Assembly: GCA_019188255.1 (NCBI GenBank)
Contig: JAETXT010000015.1
Coordinates: 558,001 to 622,000, forward strand
Reading direction: 5' to 3'
DNA: 64,000 bases
DNA from: Verticillium longisporum
Taxonomy: Eukaryota; Ascomycota; Sordariomycetes; Glomerellales; Plectosphaerellaceae
Part shown: piece after piece, positions 24,614-36,120 of the stretch
Position numbering within the stretch: the stretch's first letter is position 1
Layout: each line of letters starts with the position of its first letter
The notes under the pieces: model-generated
The model's database searches: none
What the model was told of the DNA's origin: nothing
The model's input: the letters and a program-made list of their open reading frames with translations, nothing else
Translations under genes and position numbers: made by a program

Positions 24614-24973
24614 ATGACCACGGACGATACACCCTTGCATAATGACACGAAGCAACTCGTTCTTGATGATTTTACTTATTTCGACTTTTGCAAAAGGGCT
24701 CTCGGCTTGCAGCCAAGGGCCGAGGCAGGACATGTCCACGCAGACATGAAGATTCTCTACCGGTTCTGGGTGGACTACCTTGCTGGGGAGGGCATCGACA
24801 CCGCCATGGTCGCAGATTTCTGTAGTGCAGCCATGTCTGGTCTGGAGCAGCATCCCTCTTGCCCAACTGGCGTTGCCCATCTCTCCTCGCTCTTCGACCG
24901 TCTTCAAGCGCAGGATAGACGAAGAGAGTGTGCAGCATGTCGGCCAGCTCTCCTAAACAACTGCGGGTGTTAG
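24614..24973 (+). CDS. DM15-like segment, probable displaced C-terminus of the LARP gene
   Basis: Same reading frame as the La-domain exon, 123 bases past its TAG. From ATG 24614 it encodes 119 residues. The stretch HADMKILYRFWVDYL and then MVADFCSAAM and GVAHLSSLFDRL resembles a LARP1 DM15 (HEAT-like, cap-binding) repeat of the type MxxLFRFWSxFL...YEEFxxLA. Fungal LARP proteins commonly carry such a repeat at their C-terminus. It could be reached by an in-phase intron (24450-24536 is possible but has a weak GTACTC donor), by read-through or recoding of the TAG at 24488-24490, or it may be a remnant. Past about 24893 a different frame encodes VFKRRIDEESVQHVGQLS then stop, which may be the true tail if one indel is allowed. 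Not supported as an independent gene. Confidence 0.45.
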   Translation: MTTDDTPLHNDTKQLVLDDFTYFDFCKRALGLQPRAEAGHVHADMKILYRFWVDYLAGEGIDTAMVADFCSAAMSGLEQHPSCPTGVAHLSSLFDRLQAQDRRRECAACRPALLNNCGC

Positions 24974-27402
24974 CTCGCCAGGAGCTACGCTGGCATGACA
25001 TGCGACGCCTGTCACGAACGGTCAGGAGCTACGGATACGATGTTCCGGAAGGCGGATATAGGGGCTACCTCAATGGCTGGTGGATGGATCTTGGGGGCTT
25101 CTTGGCAGACTCGGTGGTCATCTGGGCATGACCGTTTGAGTCTGATTTGGAAAAAAATCTCTTTGCACTTGCTGCAGCAAAGAGATGAAAAGGAGTGCGA
25201 AGGGAAGATTTTTGACAACTGGCGTTACGGATGGGCGTTTTCCCTGCCCTTGATTTTGCAGCGCGGGAGGGGGATATCGGACCCTGGTGCCCGTCAAGAG
25301 GGGCCCAGCACGATAAAAAGGCTGAGGTCAGGACGAGAGTCAGAAGCAGCGTCAGCCCTCAGACTTGCCCGCGGCAAACATGAACAGCGCTGCGCCAGTC
25401 TTCCTGCTCCACGCGTTTGTTTTACGAGGAATTGCTGAATGGCCTCATTCTCCCACATTCTTCTGATTGCTTATCCTTGTTGACCTTGGGAATGGCTCCC
25501 AACACGTTTTATTTCATGCATTCACAGCGACACCGGCAGGGGGAACAGGACAAAGATTATTGGTGTCAAGGGGCGGCGAAAAGACACTCATTCGTCGGCG
25601 TCATAGGCAGCAAAATGAACCTCCCCCTGCCCCTCCAACTCGGCACGGCACATTACTCGATCACCTGGCTGGGCTGTGCTGGACTCTGATGAAGCAAACT
25701 GAGAGAAGGCATCAGCGGAGGATGATGAAGATGGACCGGTAATCCGAGAGAGAAAAAAACGATGAAAAGAGGCAGAAACAGTTATGTGGGTGAATTGGAT
25801 GTTGCTGGCGTTGTACTGTACCACTAGAAGGAAAAAGAAAGATTTGCACATGGACCACGTTCGCGGTTGGTGAGATGGTGTGTTGGCGAGGCTGCTCAAC
25901 ATAACGCCCTGCACATGTAGGTAACATGCTTACCTGGATAGGCGCCATAAGCAGTTGGAGAGACCAGCTACCACGGGTGGATTTTGTTTGTGACGATTGA
26001 ATTACGGCGGCGGCAAGTTGTCAACGAAAGCCGAGAGCACGCAGGGTGGGAAGAGGTCAGCACTACGGCAAAAGAGGGAACTCCTCATTGCGTCAGTCAG
26101 TGCCGGAAAAGCCTTTGCTCCTCTAAAGCACTGTGTGCCCTCAGTTTACCCCTCCATTGCCGCGACTCAGAACCCACAAACCCAAGAGGCCAAACTTCAA
26201 AGGGCGAGCGAGGGATCTTGAACTGTGAGATTCGAGGCGAGTTGGTGATTCCTTTCAACGGTTGGGTACACCTGCTACGTTTCTGTTGATAAAGAGCCAG
26301 ATGTCCGCAAGACTTGACCCTCGGGGCCGCGGACGACTATTCTGTTTCTCGATGTACCCACCTGGCTCATCCAGAATGAGGCCCTGAACGAAGAAATTGC
26401 AACACTACGCAACACCGAGGGTGGTTTCCGATCAGTGGCCATGCACCCTGCAAGGAAAATGCTGTCTTGCATTGGTAGGTATCTAGGTACCTATGTAGGT
26501 AAGGTACCTGGCCCAGGTGACTGACTGGCTGGCTGGCAGTCTGGCCCTGTTCGAGCAACGGTTGATGCCCGGTAGTGGGGGCGGGGAGCAGGCCCGATGA
26601 CGACGTACAATACTTGGTCTCAGTCACTTCCCGGGCCCGGGTTGTCGTTGGGTTCCGTCGTCAGCATGGCCCCAACCCTCTGAGGCTGTAGTACCATGTA
26701 TACTTCTGACACCTTATGCCCAACACTCAGGCGGGAGGCCTGCAACAAGGCTGCAGGCAGGGAGTTACTGTGTTGCGCCTGGCCACTTCATCAGGCATGG
26801 ACCAATGGAGCAGGCGCTCGGGACCTTGTCAGACCTGTGAGGCAGCAGCGATCTAGAGAATGGGTGAGGTGCAACTGATCCTGGTCACGTCGCCAATGAG
26901 GGTCCACCTGCCCACCTGCCCACCTTCCTTCCCACCTTCCCACGACACGACACAGCCCAGTGCCAGTGCCTCCTGCGTCCTGTGGTGGGCAGGACCGTCC
27001 TGTGGTCCTGCCCCCCAGTCAGTGGTGGCATAGCCCGCTCGCCTTGTCAGGCTCCTCCCGCCCTCCGTCACATCCCACTTCGCCTGCCAGGTTACCTGTG
27101 AGCCACCTGCATGTGCTCGATTCCCGTCTGCTCCCCCCTTCACAACGCACTCCTGTGTTTCTTCCTCCTTTTTCTCCCAACATCCCCTCCCCCCATCAGC
27201 GGCATAGCATCTGGAATCCAATTTTTGCCTGCATCGTAGCGAACCGGGCCGTTGCTTTCCTGACCCCGCGCTTTTGAACAATATTTGCTCATTTTCACTA
27301 CTTTCTAAACCTTTCCTTACGACATCTCACCCCGCCACTTCCCTTGAACCCCTCACCTCCAAAGTCCAAGTGCGAACGTTAGGTACTTGGCAAACCCTCG
27401 TG
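24974..27402. other. Intergenic interval of about 2.4 kb
   Basis: No supported gene. It contains a TAGGTACC tract at 26474-26509 and a pyrimidine-rich stretch at 26900-27390 just upstream of the DUF3824-like gene, typical of a fungal promoter and leader. The minus frame 25588-25914 is short and unrecognised. Confidence 0.5.
26474..26509. repeat. TAGGTACC tract
   Basis: Tract of GGTAGGTATCTAGGTACCTATG and GTAGGTAAGGTACC, same palindromic family as 3640-3688; intergenic. Confidence 0.85.
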
Positions 27403-29565
27403 ATGAGCTACGACTACGAGCCGCGCGAGCGTATGCGCCACTATACGCGGGAGGAGACTCGCACCGAGCGAGGTGATCCGCGGGCGTATGCTGACGAATC
27501 CTACCTGAAGCCACACCCCTCCCGCGATTTGGTGCCCCGGAGGCGAGAAGACAGCGACATGTCGGTTGAGGATATTCGCCGCGACTTCCCTCCCCGGCTA
27601 CCGGGATGCTCGCAGGACCCGCTCTGCAGAGCCTGGCTACTACGACGATTACCGCGACGACCGATCCCGGCGCGGCGACTACTACGGCGACCGGCGCAGC
27701 AGAATGGGCGCTAATGTCTACGGCGAGGAGGAAGAGGTCCGCTCCCGCAAGCGTGTTTTGAACCAGCAAGAGAAGATCATCGCCGCCGTTGCCGGTGCCG
27801 CCTTAGCTTTTGGCGGTAAGGAGCTGTACGACCGTCGCGACGCCAAAGAGCACGGCGGCGACGTCGAACGCAACTACTTGACCTCGGCTGCCCTCGGTGC
27901 TGCCGGTGCCCTCGCGGGCTACCAAGGTGCCGAGTTTTACAACAAACAGTCCAGCAAGAACGACAAGGCGCCACAAGGGCAACTCGTAGCCCACCGTGGC
28001 CGCGATGGTCTCGTTCACGAGACGTACGTTGAGGAAGACGACAAGAAGGGCTCAAAGTCTTTCCTCGAGAACGCCCTCGCGGCTTCGGGCCTGGGAGCAG
28101 CTGTCAAGGCCCTCACCGGCGGTAGCTCAGACAACAAGGATGACAACCGAAGCCGTGGCCGCGGCAGCCCTGATCGAGCCTCACGATCGGGCTCCAAGGC
28201 TGGCAGTGGCAATGAGAGTCAGGTCGCCAAGGTGCAAAAGGCCGCCATGGCATCTCTCATTGCCGGCGCCACCGAAGCATTCCGCGTGGCCAAGGAACCT
28301 GGTGGCTGGAAGGGCGAGAAGACAAAGCGAATCTTCACTGCCGCCGCTGGTGCTGCCGCAGTCGATGCCGCTCAGGACCGCGAGAAGGGTAGCAAACTGG
28401 GTCTTGCCGAGTCCGTCATCGGTGGTCTCGTTGGTAACCGCGTGATCAACGGCTCCAAAGGCAACATTGAGGCGGACGAGAAGACTGGCCGCAGCAGGTC
28501 TCGGTCTCGTGCTCGATCGCGATCTGGTAACGACCAGGGCAGCAGCGGCGTGAGCGGTCTGGCTGCCTTGGCAACTGCTGGTCTCGGAGCCCTTGGTGCC
28601 AAGAAGGCCATTGAACACCACAAAGAAAATAGGTCGCGAAGCCGTGGGCGCAGTGCCGACTCGTTCGACAGCCGCGACAACGATCGGCCCCGCGCGCGCA
28701 GCCGCAGTCGAAGTGTCGTCGACTCAGCGCGAAAGAAGCTTGCTAAGTTCGGAATCGGCAATGGACCCGACGACAGGGATGGCGACAGAGATTCTCGACG
28801 TGATGACAGCCTGCACGACGACAGAAACTCGCGTCGGGGGCCGAGACGGTATTCTGATGATCCCTACGATGACGACTACGATCGGGGCTACCCGCCGCCC
28901 CACGGGTCTCGCGACTACAGAGACCATCCCAGGGACCCCGAGACGCCAGGGACCCCTATGACGACGACAGGTCATACGCCAGCAGCCGACGCAGAGACCG
29001 CTCCCGCAGGCGATCTCGGTCGAGCGCGTCAGGCTCGGATTTGGGAGACTCGGACGATGATCTGAAGACATCGAGAAGAATGAGAGGTAAGCAAGTTCTC
29101 ACAAGCGGCTTAGCAGCCGTGGCCACTATTCATGCAGCGAACGGAGTCTATCAGAGTATGGCGGCAAGGGAAGCGCGGCAAAAAGCTGTCAAGGAGGGTC
29201 GCTTGAGTCCAGAGGAAGCCAAGAAGCTCAAGGCCAAGGCCATGTTGCAAGATGCTGCCCAGATCGGTCTCGCCGGCCTGGGTATTAAGGGCGCAATGTC
29301 ACAGCTCAAGACTGCCAAAGACAAGCAAGCCGAGTGCAAAGACTGGGAACACCAGCGAGAGCTCAGACACCAGAAGCGACTGGAACGCCAAGGCCGATCA
29401 CTCGACAGCCGTGGCAGAAGCAGGGCTGACGACTGGTATACTCCAGTTTCTCCGCAAGGGGACCGGTATGACTACGGACCCCAGTACCTAGACGGCAACC
29501 CCTATGCCGCTGGCTCCTTGCCGGCGCCTCCTGTGGGCTACGACGATCGGTACGACAGGAGATAA
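27403..29565 (+). CDS. Glycine/serine-rich DUF3824-like protein, two apparent frameshifts
   Basis: Fungal protein of unknown function, about 720 residues, no intron needed. The amino end (MSYDYEPRERMRHYTREETR...DLVPRRREDSD) and middle repeats of Ala/Gly-rich helices (AAVAGAALAFGGKELYDRR, SAALGAAGALAGYQGAEF, MASLIAGATEAFRVAKEPG, LAALATAGLGALGAKK) are glycine-zipper-like and recall membrane- or polymer-associating proteins. Between them lie Arg-Ser-rich linkers (RSRSRARSRS) and an Asp/Arg-rich region. The C-terminal part (KQVLTSGLAAVATIHAANGVYQSM ... WYTPVSPQG) is typical of this fungal group. The frame changes twice, at the C run 27592-27595 (DFPP to GYRDARR) and at 28936-28939 (HPRDP to RDARDPYDDDR, one C short). 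The two shifts compensate, so total length stays a multiple of three. Function unknown. Confidence 0.8.
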
Positions 29566-31735
29566 AGACCAGGTGTCCAGAAAAGTCCACTTGCTTCGGC
29601 CTCTGGCACTTGCTCTGCTGTTCACAAACCGCAACCCATCGCAGCACCAACTGCGCGTGGGAGTGGCGAATGGCCGGGCAAACATGGACACCTGAGCACA
29701 ATGCGACTGGTCTGACCAACTTTACAAAAATATTTGGTCTCTCGATGCAGAGCTGGCAGCGATGACGACATCTACGAATATAATGATGCTCATGAGCTAC
29801 ACCTGGGAAGGCAGCATGGCGTTTAAGAGGTGGATATGTCTTTTGCTCGGCCTAAAATCGAGTCGAGCTGCATGTTGGCTGGCACTTGGAGACATTCATG
29901 ATGGCTTTTCTTCTCCCATGCATGCCGCTTGGCATTTCCACTCTCGACCCTCGCAGGCCAGATAGACTCAAGAGGCGCTTCCCTGACTCCTTTCCCCGCT
30001 CTGCTGCCGCAATCGACACATCTTCTTTCTATATGCTGGGAGCATTTCGCTGATATTCATTGACTGTGATAGACCAACGCCGCTACTAATCGGATGACCA
30101 CTACGCATCGTGCATAAGGGGGAACACTTGCATGGGCAAAGATCAGGCCGTGGCGGCAGGTGCGTGCGTACCTACCCGGCACGCAGCTTGCCAGCCAACA
30201 TGGTGTTTCCCCTTTGCGACATGCATCGCGCATGAGCCCAGCCAAGACTGCCAGCCAGCCAGCCAGCCAGCCAGGCGAGCACGTCCCTGGAGGCTAATGG
30301 CGCGACGACATGCACAGCATGCGCATCTACGAAACCTGTGGCAAGGGCGCGGCAACATGGCTACTAGCCAGGGTCCGGACCGGGGATGACGGGTCAGCGT
30401 GGGTCGGTGGAGTCGAAGCGGCAATACCGGTGAAGAACACGCCCTCTGTGCCAGTCATCGGGAGATTTCTGGGACCAGCCGACGTCTCTCAGGACCTCCG
30501 GAGTAAGCCAAGAAGCGGGTGACGGGAGGCGTGTAACGTCCGCGGGAGACCCCTGACCTTTGCCAGAGCGGTGAATTAGGTGGAAAGAGTTAGAGCAAAC
30601 AGACATGCAGGAAGTGGGATGAAGATCGATCCATATGGAGGCGATCGGGAACCTGAGGGGTGGTTGGTTTGTGTCAGTTGGAATCGTAATCTCTACCATG
30701 TAGACAGTTGGTGTGGAACGCTGGCGGTCTCTTTTCCTTTTTCCTCCTCGCTTTCGGAAACGTGCGGGGGGCTTTTTCATGGACATTCAAGGTAGCAACG
30801 AGGATGGTTGCGTTGGGTGCGCTACGTAATATGCATCGAATATATACGTGATGACCAACGAAGGACGTGTGAGAAAGTCCCTGCTGCTGTAGAAGCTCCG
30901 GGTTGAGGCGGTGAGGAGCCGTCAGCGAAACCGAGCAGCCCAGGAGGAAGCGATGGAGCCTCTGTCCGTCACTTCTGCCCCACCACCTTTATCTGGCTGT
31001 CTACCAAAGACCAAAGCATTTGTAACGGCTAGAATGATAGTGCCATGTGGGATACGTAGCATTGGAGCGGGCGGACGGGATGCAGAAGGATGGGGCCTGC
31101 TGCGGGCAAGGTAACTCAGGATAAGACCCAAGCAACAAGTGCGTGGAACGAAAAAAGAACCGTATGATCCGCCTTACATCCGACTGGAGGGGGAAAGGAG
31201 GGCTCGCCGTAGTGCCCTCCATAAGACGTCGTATGATGAGAATCGAAGTTCCGTCTTCGAAAGGCTTGGTGTAACAATGGTAGCGCTAGTCAAGAAGATG
31301 CCGTCCTACAAGTCTTTGGTTCAGTCTGTGTAGAGCATGAGGATTGCCCAGCCCAGCCTGGATGTTTTGCTTTCGGGACAATGAAGCTGGAGGCTGCTTG
31401 AAGTTGAATTTTTCTTCCATCTGCCACGTCATAAGACATGCCGAGACGGTGCTGTCTGTCGCGCGGACATGGCGCGAGGAGAAGCCTGAGAAACCAACTG
31501 GATGAGCATGTCAAAAACGTCGACAACGAGCGACGAGTTGAGCTATTTTCACGGAATCGACTTTAGCTACAGCTGAAACCATGTTGCATAGAACTAATCG
31601 ACCACGACGACTTGTTAGTATAGTCCGTATCTGTCCATGGTGAGGGCATCACAAGCTAGTCATCTCGCAAGTTCGAGTGGAAAGTGTTACAACATTCAGC
31701 TTGAGTACAATAAGGGATGGCTAGAGCCAATACGC
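29566..31735. other. Convergent intergenic interval, about 2.2 kb
   Basis: Tail-to-tail between the DUF3824-like gene and CLF1. Contains a CCAG tetranucleotide repeat at 30250-30274. No recognisable gene on either strand. Confidence 0.55.
30250..30274. repeat. CCAG tetranucleotide repeat
   Basis: Six tandem CCAG/GCCA units; intergenic. Seen directly. Confidence 0.9.
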
Positions 31736-33757
31736 TCACGCGGCATCGCCGCCGCCCTGCTGCTTCCATGCCTGCGCCATGGCCAGCAGGTTCGAGAGGC
31801 TCTGGGACTGCTGGTCGTCGGCCGGGAACACGTAGTCGATGTACTCTTCGTGCGTGTCGTCTTCCAGCAGCCGCCTCTTCTTGACGCGGCGCGGCATCTG
31901 CTTCTGCACCTTCTCAACGTCCTCCGCCGAGCCGTGCGCCTTTTCAAACGACAGCCACGCGTTCAGCAGCGTCACAGTCTCCTCCTTGAGATCCTGCTCA
32001 CGCATGCCCTTGTGGCCGCGCTCGAAGACCTTGCGCGCCCGCGCCTTGGCCTCCTCGCTGACGGGCTGCTCCTCGTTCTCGTCGTCGGCCTCGTCCTCTT
32101 CCGAGGCGCCGAGCTCAAAGTGGGCATAGCTGATCCAGACCTTGACGTGGTCCGTCTTCTCCAGAAGCCGCTCGTACAGCTCTCGCGCGCGCTCGTACTC
32201 GCCCTCCTCCTCCTCAAAGTCGATGTATGCCTTCCAGAGCAGCTCGGGCATGTCGAGGACCGGCTGGCCGACGGCGAGCTCAAAGATGGCTCGCGTGCGG
32301 TCGAGATCGTCCAGGCCACGCTCCAGCTCGGCAAACTTGACCCATGTCTGCGAGTTGGCCGGGTTGTACTGTAGGAATCGCTCGTACAGGGTCCGACACC
32401 TGACAAACTCGAAGAGCTTGAGCTCCAGCTCAATGTAGCCGCGGAACAGCTTGTCCTTGGGGCACATGCCGATGGCTTGTCCCAGCGTCTTGCGCGCCGT
32501 TGTGAGCTCGCCTTGGCGGATCTCAAACTGCGCCTTCAGGAGCCAGATCTTGGCAAAGGTGTACTTTTTGTGCGGAATCAGATCGAGGCAGACTTTGTAG
32601 ATTTGCCGCGCCCTCTCAATATCCTTGGCCTCGAGCTCCTCCCAGAGGGCGTAGTAGACCCACAGGTAGATGTATCGCCTCCAGAATCGTTTCTCCTGTG
32701 CTGGTGGAACCTGCGCCACCGCCCTCTCGTAGACGTCCCTGATGCGGTCCACGTCTCCCGACGTCTCCTCGAGTCGCGTGTAGTCGAACCAGATGTCGTA
32801 GTTTTTGGGATTCTCCTTGACCTGGTTCTCGTAGTGTACCCGCCGTTTCGACAGCACCACGTCCTCGACGCCAGACTCATCGCCAAACTGCTTTTCAAAA
32901 GTTGTGTAGGCCTTGTGCAGCGCCATGGACCGGGACCTCGGCAGCTTGTCCAGAGCAATCTTGTAGATGAGCCTCGACCTCTCGTACTCCTTGAGTTTGG
33001 CCTCGTAGCGGGCGTACGCGATGAAGAGCTTCTCGTCCGCAAACTCGTCCAGCTCCTGAATGGCCATGTTGAACACCTCCCGGACCATGTCGCTCGTCCC
33101 GTATTCCTCCTCAAACTTTGCCCACTTGATCCAGTTTCGAGGCTCGGGGTGAACGGTGATGAACCTCCTGAAGACGTCGCGTGCCCGGTCGAACTCGCCG
33201 TAGCGCTTCTCCAGCTTGATGTACGCGCTCCACGCAGCCTCATCGGGGTGCCACTGCATCCAGCGATCGAACACCTGCCGCGTGCCCGGCACGTTTCCGA
33301 GCATCTCCTCCATGTACACGTACTTGTACCACATCTTGTCGACGCGGGGCAGGCGCGCGACGGCGCGATCGAGCAGGTTCCGCGCATGGTTGATGTTGCG
33401 CGTCTTCATCTCGGCCTCGATGTACCTGTGCCATAGCGACACCGAGTTGGGGTGGACATCGAGCGCGCGCTCAAAGATGGACCGGGCGCGCGCCAGCTCC
33501 TTGTTCTGGATCTCCCAGTCGGCATAGCGCAGCCAGTTGTTGAGCTGGACGCGGTTGCGTCGCACGTAGTCCTCAAACTCGCGCCGCTTGCGCCCCTGAT
33601 GCTCGTGGAGCTCCTCGAGGTCGGAAAAGCGCTGCGTCGGCGCCTGGAGCGCGACCTCCTGGCGGTCGACGGCCTCGCGCAGGAGCTGCTCTGCCGAGAT
33701 CTGGATGGGGGCTGCGGCCTTGTTCTTGACCTTCGGGGGGCCCCTTGCCGACTCCAT
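31736..33757 (-). CDS. CLF1: Pre-mRNA-splicing factor CLF1 (crooked-neck-like, HAT repeats)
   Basis: Scaffold of the Prp19-associated/NTC complex, needed for spliceosome assembly and activation in the nucleus. Intronless, 673 residues from the ATG at 33757; the longer frame to 33895 adds residues outside the family. From about residue 60 to 600 the protein is a chain of HAT (half-TPR) repeats with the alternating W and Y/F pattern: [104 protein letters not shown]. The amino end ([23 protein letters not shown]) matches the family, and the tail is basic then acidic ([10 protein letters not shown]). Open frame is intact, in contrast with many neighbours. Divergent from PRP31 with 421 bases between the starts. 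Confidence 0.96.
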   Translation of the reverse strand: MESARGPPKVKNKAAAPIQISAEQLLREAVDRQEVALQAPTQRFSDLEELHEHQGRKRREFEDYVRRNRVQLNNWLRYADWEIQNKELARARSIFERALDVHPNSVSLWHRYIEAEMKTRNINHARNLLDRAVARLPRVDKMWYKYVYMEEMLGNVPGTRQVFDRWMQWHPDEAAWSAYIKLEKRYGEFDRARDVFRRFITVHPEPRNWIKWAKFEEEYGTSDMVREVFNMAIQELDEFADEKLFIAYARYEAKLKEYERSRLIYKIALDKLPRSRSMALHKAYTTFEKQFGDESGVEDVVLSKRRVHYENQVKENPKNYDIWFDYTRLEETSGDVDRIRDVYERAVAQVPPAQEKRFWRRYIYLWVYYALWEELEAKDIERARQIYKVCLDLIPHKKYTFAKIWLLKAQFEIRQGELTTARKTLGQAIGMCPKDKLFRGYIELELKLFEFVRCRTLYERFLQYNPANSQTWVKFAELERGLDDLDRTRAIFELAVGQPVLDMPELLWKAYIDFEEEEGEYERARELYERLLEKTDHVKVWISYAHFELGASEEDEADDENEEQPVSEEAKARARKVFERGHKGMREQDLKEETVTLLNAWLSFEKAHGSAEDVEKVQKQMPRRVKKRRLLEDDTHEEYIDYVFPADDQQSQSLSNLLAMAQAWKQQGGGDAA

Positions 33758-34178
33758 GGTTGGCGGACGTGCTTGGACCGTGGTATTACTTCCTGGGAGA
33801 AAAATGGCAGGCTCGCAAAAACGTTGGAAAAAGGCGATGGATTCGTGACGCAGGCCTGGGTCAGGATTTCGGCGGATGGTGAATTGCAGACGCAAGGCTG
33901 CAAAAGCTCGCCGGATCCCTGCCCATCACGACACAGCCATCGAATTCATGCGGTTTTCTTATCTTATCGGCTCACCAGCCACACTTTAATGGCAGTGCAT
34001 GAGCCACTTGCGTAACAACCTCCCTCAGCCTTGCAAGAAACTTTGACAGTTGCTTGGCCTTCCACTACCTACTCTTCGACGACCATCCCATCACACCTGT
34101 ATCTCACACCTTGTGTGATTCCTGCCCATACGGCACGCAAAACGTCATCATCGGCACACTCAAAACTAGGTTACCATC
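33758..34178. promoter_or_regulatory. Shared divergent promoter interval, CLF1/PRP31
   Basis: Only 421 bases separate the start codons of two spliceosome genes. Pyrimidine-rich on the PRP31 side; no TATA-like element stands out. Co-expression from a bidirectional promoter is an inference from spacing and shared pathway. Confidence 0.6.
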
Positions 34179-36120
34179 ATGTCGACACTTGCAGACGAGC
34201 TCCTGCAAGATTTCGAGGACTCGGGCTCCGAAAACGAAAACGAAGAAAGGCAGGATGACGAGCTTGGCGTTGCGCCAAGCGCAAGCAGTGGCCTACTCGG
34301 CAATGGCAACGGCCTGAACGACATGGATGTCGACGACGCAGACGACGCCGAAGACGATGACGAGGAAATGAAGGGTATCCCCCGTAGCGCGTCCGACGCG
34401 GTAGAGGATGCCGAGGACGCCAAAGCCAAAGTCGAGAAGATGCAGCTCGGCGCCGTAGATGACGTCCGCAGCGTCGCCAGTCTGATGCAGACCCTTGAGC
34501 CAGTGTTAGAGGTAAGCCACCACCCCCTTCCACCGAAGAACACACTGTCATGTTACAGTATTTACATTCTGGAAGACATAGCCCTGACGACTTTTGGTCC
34601 CCTTGACGCAGAAAATCGCCCAGTACCAGTCGCAACCCGCGGCGTCGCGCGTGATCGGCAACATCGAAGACCATCCCGAATATCACCTCTTGACGCAGTC
34701 GAACAGTCTTTCTACGCTCATTGACGGCGAGATTATCCTCGTGCACAAGTACATTCGCGATCACTACTCCATCCGGTTCCCGGAACTCGAAACGCTCATC
34801 ACGAACCCGGTGGAATATGCCAAGGTCGTGTCGATCCTCGGCAACGGCCCCCTGGACTCGGAGAACATCAAGGCGTTGCAGACTTCGACAGACAACCCTC
34901 TCAAGAGCACGCTCAAGTCAGTGCTGGACGGACCCTCGCTGATGATTGTCGCCGTCGAGGCCACCACGAGCAAGGGTCGCGAAATGTCGGCGGACGAACT
35001 CGCGAGGGTTTTCCGGGCGGCCGCGATGGTTCTCTCGTTGGAGAAGGCAAAGAAGACTCTCACGGACTACGTTCAGTCTAGGATGAATCTTTTCGCGCCC
35101 AACCTGACGGTCCTCATCGGCTCGCTGACGGCGGCGCAACTGCTCAACGCTGCCGGTGGACTCACGGGCCTTTCGAAGACGCCGGCCTGCAACATTGCGG
35201 CGTGGGGGTCCAAAAGGGGCCGGCGCCGCCGGCATGGCCACCAATATCGGAATTCGGCAGCAGGGGTTCCTGTACCACTCCTCGATCGTGCAGGGGATCC
35301 CCAACGACCTGAAGAAGCAGGCGATGCGCATCGTCTCCGCCAAGCTCGTCCTCGCCGCGCGGGTCGACCGCATCCACTCGAGCCCGGACGGCGCGACGGG
35401 CGAGGAGCTCAAGTCGGCGTGCCTCGAGCGGCTCGAGAAGCTGACGGAGCCTCCGCCCAACAAGGGCGCCCGCGCGCTTCCGGCGCCCGACGAGAAGCTC
35501 TCGCGCAAGCGCGGCGGCAGACGCGCGCGCAAGGCCAAGGAGGCGACGGCCATGACGGAGCTCCGCAAGGCGCAGAACCGCATGGCGTTTGGCAAGGAGG
35601 AGAGAGAGGTCGGCTACGGCACGGGCGAGGGCACGGTGGGCATGGGCATGATCGGGCAGGGCAGCGAGGGCAAGATCAGGAACCTGCAGGTCGACCAGCG
35701 CACGCGGGCCAAGCTCAGCGCCAAAAACAAGGGCTGGGGCGCTGCCTCGTCGCTGGGCGGCGCGGCCTCGTCCTTCCGCGGGTTCGGCCAGGCGGGCGCC
35801 TCGAGCATGGACCTCCGTGGCAAGGGTCTCCGCACGTCAGGCGTGGGCTCGTCACTGGGTGGCACCGGCACGGGTGTGGCATCGTCGCTGGCGTTCACGC
35901 CGGTGCAGGGCCTCGAACTCGTCGATCCCAAGATGCAGGCTGAGCTCAGTAGGAAGCGCAAGGCGGAAGAGGACCGATGGTTCAAGGGGGCACCTTCACC
36001 CAGGTCGGCGGCGCGGATACCAGCGGCGGCGGCGGCTTCAAGAAGCCGGGCCAGCCTCCCAGCAAAAAGGTGAACACGGGCGCTGGCATGATGGCGCCCC
36101 CGCCTCCACGCAAGACTTAG
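34179..36120 (+). CDS. PRP31: U4/U6 snRNP protein PRP31 (Nop domain), two apparent frameshifts
   Basis: Binds the 15.5K-U4 snRNA particle and bridges U4/U6 to U5 in the tri-snRNP. Exons 34179-34511 and 34612-36120 (100-base intron, donor GTAAGC, phase 0), about 613 residues. Acidic amino end with a DDADDAEDDDEE tract; the NOSIC/Nop core runs from LIDGEIILVHKYIRDHY through FPELETLI and GPSLMIVAVEATTSKG to the signature LTGLSKTPACNIAAWGSK; then GFLYHSSIVQGIP, AAKLVLAARVDRIHSS-type helix, the RKRGGRRARKAKE basic motif and a Gly/Ser-rich tail. The frame shifts at 35212-35219 (AAAAGGGG, between AWGSK and GAGAAGMATN) and at the G run 35986-35990 (WFKG to GTFTQVGG, one G short). The last segment ends MAPPPPRKT at TAG 36118-36120. 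No intron fits either site. Confidence 0.93.

Noticed and set aside
25588..25914. 108-residue minus frame ending GEVHFAAYDADE
   Set aside because: Looks protein-like at the C-terminus but is short, has no recognised family, and no clear start or neighbours supporting it.
32477..33436. 319-residue plus-strand frame inside CLF1
   Set aside because: Antisense of the HAT repeats, rich in Leu/Val/His from codon mirroring; no independent support.
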